Below are positions 4,882 to 6,108 of a stretch of 6,108 nt of DNA, one piece after another. The position numbers and the translations under genes were made by a program. The notes beneath the pieces are model-generated. The model saw nothing but the letters and a program-made list of their open reading frames with translations. It was not told the DNA's origin and ran no database searches. Positions within the stretch are counted from its first letter, which is position 1, and every line of letters begins with the position of its first letter. Source of the DNA: Acidobacteriota bacterium (lineage in GTDB: Bacteria; Acidobacteriota; Terriglobia; Acidiferrales; UBA7541); the NCBI GenBank assembly GCA_003161495.1, contig PMOP01000137.1, positions 1,775 to 7,882 of the forward strand, written 5' to 3'.

Positions 4882-4956
4882 GACGGGCTTCAGCCTGTCG
4901 CCTTTGGTTTCGGTGGAATTTCACATGGAAAATCGACAGGCTGAAGCCCGTCCTAC
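4878..4956. repeat. REPIN-like inverted repeat pair C (perfect 23-bp arms), overlapping the dgt stop codon
   Basis: The arms at 4878-4900 and 4934-4956 are exact reverse complements over 23 bases, with 33 bases between them. The left arm reads GTAG, then GACGGGCT-TC-AGCCTGTC (4882-4899), an 8-bp hairpin with one G-T wobble; the right arm mirrors it and ends CTAC. Layout and loop match repeat pair B, but the stem sequence differs. The TAG of the left GTAG head is the in-frame stop of the upstream dGTPase-like gene. Confidence 0.75.
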
Positions 4957-5012
4957 TTAAACGCAGACGTACCTGTTTCGAATCACCGCGAACGAACTGT
5001 GAAGTGCCTTCC

Positions 5013-5040
5013 TTGACATCAATCCAACGGGTCTTATAAT
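5013..5040 (+). promoter_or_regulatory. Near-consensus sigma70 promoter of the yceD-rpmF-plsX operon
   Basis: TTGACA (5013-5018) and TATAAT (5035-5040) are both perfect hexamers, with a 16-base spacer, one short of the optimum. The start point is expected near 5047, giving a leader of about 42 bases. A strong constitutive promoter fits a ribosomal-protein operon. Confidence 0.88.
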
Positions 5041-5067
5041 GGCTTTTGGGGGAAGTAGCAGGGAAAC

Positions 5068-5079
5068 CCGCGAAAGCGG
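5068..5079 (+). promoter_or_regulatory. Small GAAA-tetraloop hairpin in the yceD leader
   Basis: CCGC-GAAA-GCGG forms a four-pair stem closed by a GNRA tetraloop, 9 bases before the yceD ATG. It occupies the place where an SD would normally lie. AGGG at 5060-5063 is just upstream and would come closer to the start if the hairpin forms; that role is speculative. Confidence 0.35.
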
Positions 5080-5088
5080 CCAATAACG

Positions 5089-5622
5089 ATGTTCCTAGAC
5101 GTAAAAGAGCTGGCGGCCCGCAAAATTCGTATCCGGAAGAGCTATGCCCCGGGGACGGTTGATTACCGTACGGGCGACTTCCGGCAGGCGGAGCCTCTCG
5201 AGGTGCGCGCGACAGCCGAACTCGTGGAAGGGCAAATCCGCGTAACAGGCGATCTGCACACTCGCCTTGAGATGGTGTGCGCGCGGTGCCTGGAACCCGT
5301 CCATGAGGATATTGCCCGCGAATTTGACCTCTTTTACAAGCCTGTTGCAACCATGACCAAGGAAGAAGAAGAGCGCCTCAAGCTCGACGACACGGAAATC
5401 GCGTTTTTTGAGGGCGAAGGAATGTTCCTCGCCGATGTCCTGGCTGAACAAGTTCTCCTGGCTTTGCCGATGAAAGCGATCTGCCGCAGTGATTGCCGCG
5501 GGCTGTGTCCCCAGTGCGGAGTGAATTTAAATAACGAGGAATGCCGCTGTGAAAGTCACGCAGCCGATCCGCGTACGGCGCCTCTGGCGCGTCTGAAGCA
5601 GGACTGGTTCAAAAAGCAATAG
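5089..5622 (+). CDS. yceD: YceD/DUF177 family protein (23S rRNA accumulation)
   Basis: 177 residues of the DUF177 family. Its bacterial and plastid members are needed for normal 23S rRNA accumulation, probably by assisting large-subunit assembly. Visible features are a beta-rich N-terminal half, CARC at 64-67, an acidic KEEEERLKLDD stretch (91-101), the LADVLAEQVLLALPMKAIC block (114-132), then a cysteine cluster CRSDCRGLCPQCG (C132, C136, C140, C143) with further cysteines at 152 and 154. A DPRTAPLARL motif (160-169) is typical of the C-terminus. The cysteines suggest a zinc-binding site, by inference. ATG at 5089 is the only standard start before an upstream in-frame stop (TAG at 5056). No clear SD precedes it. 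It is the first gene of the cluster, 62 bases before rpmF, the standard arrangement in many phyla. Confidence 0.93.
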   Translation: MFLDVKELAARKIRIRKSYAPGTVDYRTGDFRQAEPLEVRATAELVEGQIRVTGDLHTRLEMVCARCLEPVHEDIAREFDLFYKPVATMTKEEEERLKLDDTEIAFFEGEGMFLADVLAEQVLLALPMKAICRSDCRGLCPQCGVNLNNEECRCESHAADPRTAPLARLKQDWFKKQ

Positions 5623-5673
5623 GAATCCCAGACGAAACACCATAGAATGCCTCATGCAATTTGGGGCCAATAG

Positions 5674-5679
5674 AAGGAG
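5674..5679 (+). promoter_or_regulatory. Strong ribosome-binding site of rpmF, deciding its start
   Basis: AAGGAG lies 5 nt before the ATG at 5685. It rules out the earlier in-frame ATG at 5661, which would add eight non-conserved residues. Confidence 0.85.
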
Positions 5680-5684
5680 TTTGT

Positions 5685-5864
5685 ATGCCCAATCCAAAAC
5701 GACGTCATTCCCATGCGCGGAAAAACAAGCGGCGCGCTCATGATTTCCTGAAGGCTCCGGCACTTGCCAAGTGCCCCAACTGTCATGAAATGAAACAGCC
5801 TCACCAGGCTTGCCCGCAATGTGGCTACTATAAAGGCCGGGAAGTCGTGGACACCGGGGCCTGA
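5685..5864 (+). CDS. rpmF: 50S ribosomal protein L32
   Basis: 59 residues, the usual L32 length. The N-terminus MPNPKRRHSHARKNKRRAHD is the basic rRNA-binding tail typical of the family. A zinc ribbon follows with four cysteines in two C-x2-C pairs, C30/C33 and C43/C46 (CPNC and CPQC), then GYYKGREVV. This is the zinc-binding (C+) form; some bacteria also keep a cysteine-free paralogue for zinc starvation, which cannot be judged here. It lies between yceD and plsX in the same operon and has the strongest SD of the three, as expected for a ribosomal protein made in large amounts. A 6-bp hairpin overlaps its stop codon. Confidence 0.97.
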   Translation: MPNPKRRHSHARKNKRRAHDFLKAPALAKCPNCHEMKQPHQACPQCGYYKGREVVDTGA

Positions 5865-5871
5865 TGCCCCG
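5855..5871 (+). promoter_or_regulatory. Hairpin spanning the rpmF stop codon
   Basis: CGGGGC (5855-5860) pairs with GCCCCG (5866-5871) around a CTGAT loop that holds most of the TGA stop. No T-run follows, so it is not an intrinsic terminator. It may be a stability or processing element that lets rpmF be expressed above plsX; this is inference. Confidence 0.3.
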
Positions 5872-5911
5872 CCGTGTACGGTCTTTGCGCGGTTCCCCTA
5901 CCGGAGTTTGA

Positions 5912-6108
5912 ATGATCACCATAGCCGTAGATGCGATGGGTGGAGACCATGCGCCGCGTCCTGAGGTCGAGGGCGCAGTGCAGGCCGCGCGGGAGTTGGG
6001 TGTTCGAATCCTGCTGGTGGGCCTTGTACCTGAGCTGAAGAAGGAACTGGCCAAGCACTCGCATCGGGGATTGCCGATTGAAATTGTTCCGGCAACCGAA
6101 GTCATCAC
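5912..6108 (+). CDS. plsX: Phosphate acyltransferase PlsX, N-terminal part (cut by window end)
   Basis: The first 65 complete codons are present and the gene runs off the window. The start [20 protein letters not shown] is the diagnostic PlsX N-terminus (VDAMGGD at residues 6-12), followed by [17 protein letters not shown], a typical Rossmann-like beta-alpha-beta unit. PlsX converts acyl-ACP and phosphate to acyl-phosphate and ACP, feeding PlsY in phosphatidic acid synthesis, at the inner face of the membrane. GGAG at 5903-5906, 5 nt before the ATG, is the SD. It is third in the yceD-rpmF-plsX operon, 47 bases after rpmF. Fatty-acid genes such as fabH often follow, beyond this window. Confidence 0.95.
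   Translation, partial: MITIAVDAMGGDHAPRPEVEGAVQAARELGVRILLVGLVPELKKELAKHSHRGLPIEIVPATEVI

Noticed and set aside
2546..4956. The three spaced repeats as a CRISPR array
   Set aside because: They are inverted pairs of different sequence, about 1 kb apart and separated by genes, not direct repeats with uniform spacers.
4640..5350. Long minus-strand open frame (236 codons) across the end of dgt and the start of yceD
   Set aside because: It crosses two well-supported genes, repeat pair C and the yceD promoter in antisense, with no recognisable motif. High GC content explains the open frame.
5527..6108. Minus-strand open frame opposite yceD, rpmF and plsX
   Set aside because: All three plus-strand genes are unmistakable; the antisense frame has no family features.

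Overview
The window looks like a chromosomal housekeeping stretch from an Acidobacteriota genome (Terriglobia/Koribacter-like). The evidence is the protein content: a secreted DUF6152-type protein paired with a secreted 'PDFSGVW' protein, a combination typical of that phylum. The DNA is moderately GC-rich, GTG and TTG starts are frequent, and the intergenic regions carry GTAG-headed palindromic repeats. The assignment is an inference from protein style; there is no rRNA here to confirm it.

Layout, left to right. Positions 1-440: a leader, a cold-shock-domain protein read from a TTG start, and a strong intrinsic terminator. Positions 523-1253: a single-pass membrane TPR protein of the YfgM type. 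Positions 1309-2461, minus strand: a two-gene operon for two small exported proteins (DUF6152 family first, then the PDFSGVW protein). Positions 2462-2906: a gene-free region with a hairpin over the DUF6152 ribosome-binding site, a first inverted repeat pair, and a structured leader with two mutually exclusive folds. Positions 2907-3506: an exported helical protein I do not recognise. Positions 3507-3744: a hairpin, a second and perfect inverted repeat pair, and a good sigma70-type promoter. Positions 3745-4881: a dGTP triphosphohydrolase-like HD-domain enzyme, possibly translated from a leaderless mRNA. Positions 4878-4956: a third inverted repeat pair that supplies the stop codon of that gene. 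Positions 5013-6108: a near-consensus promoter driving yceD (DUF177), rpmF (ribosomal protein L32) and plsX (cut off by the window end). This is the widely conserved cluster linking ribosome assembly to phospholipid and fatty-acid synthesis.

The most notable non-coding signal is that all three gene-poor gaps hold the same kind of element: two inverted arms with GTAG at the outer ends, and in most arms a small hairpin (7-8 bp, 2-6 nt loop). The stem sequences differ between the three. This is the architecture of REPINs, the paired REP sequences mobilised by REP-associated tyrosine transposases (RAYT/TnpA-REP). No transposase gene lies in the window. The second notable signal is the leader before the unrecognised exported protein, where one 8-bp segment can pair either upstream or within two local hairpins. 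I see no CRISPR array, tRNA, rRNA, phage gene or defence system, and no clear evidence of a wholly new protein system.
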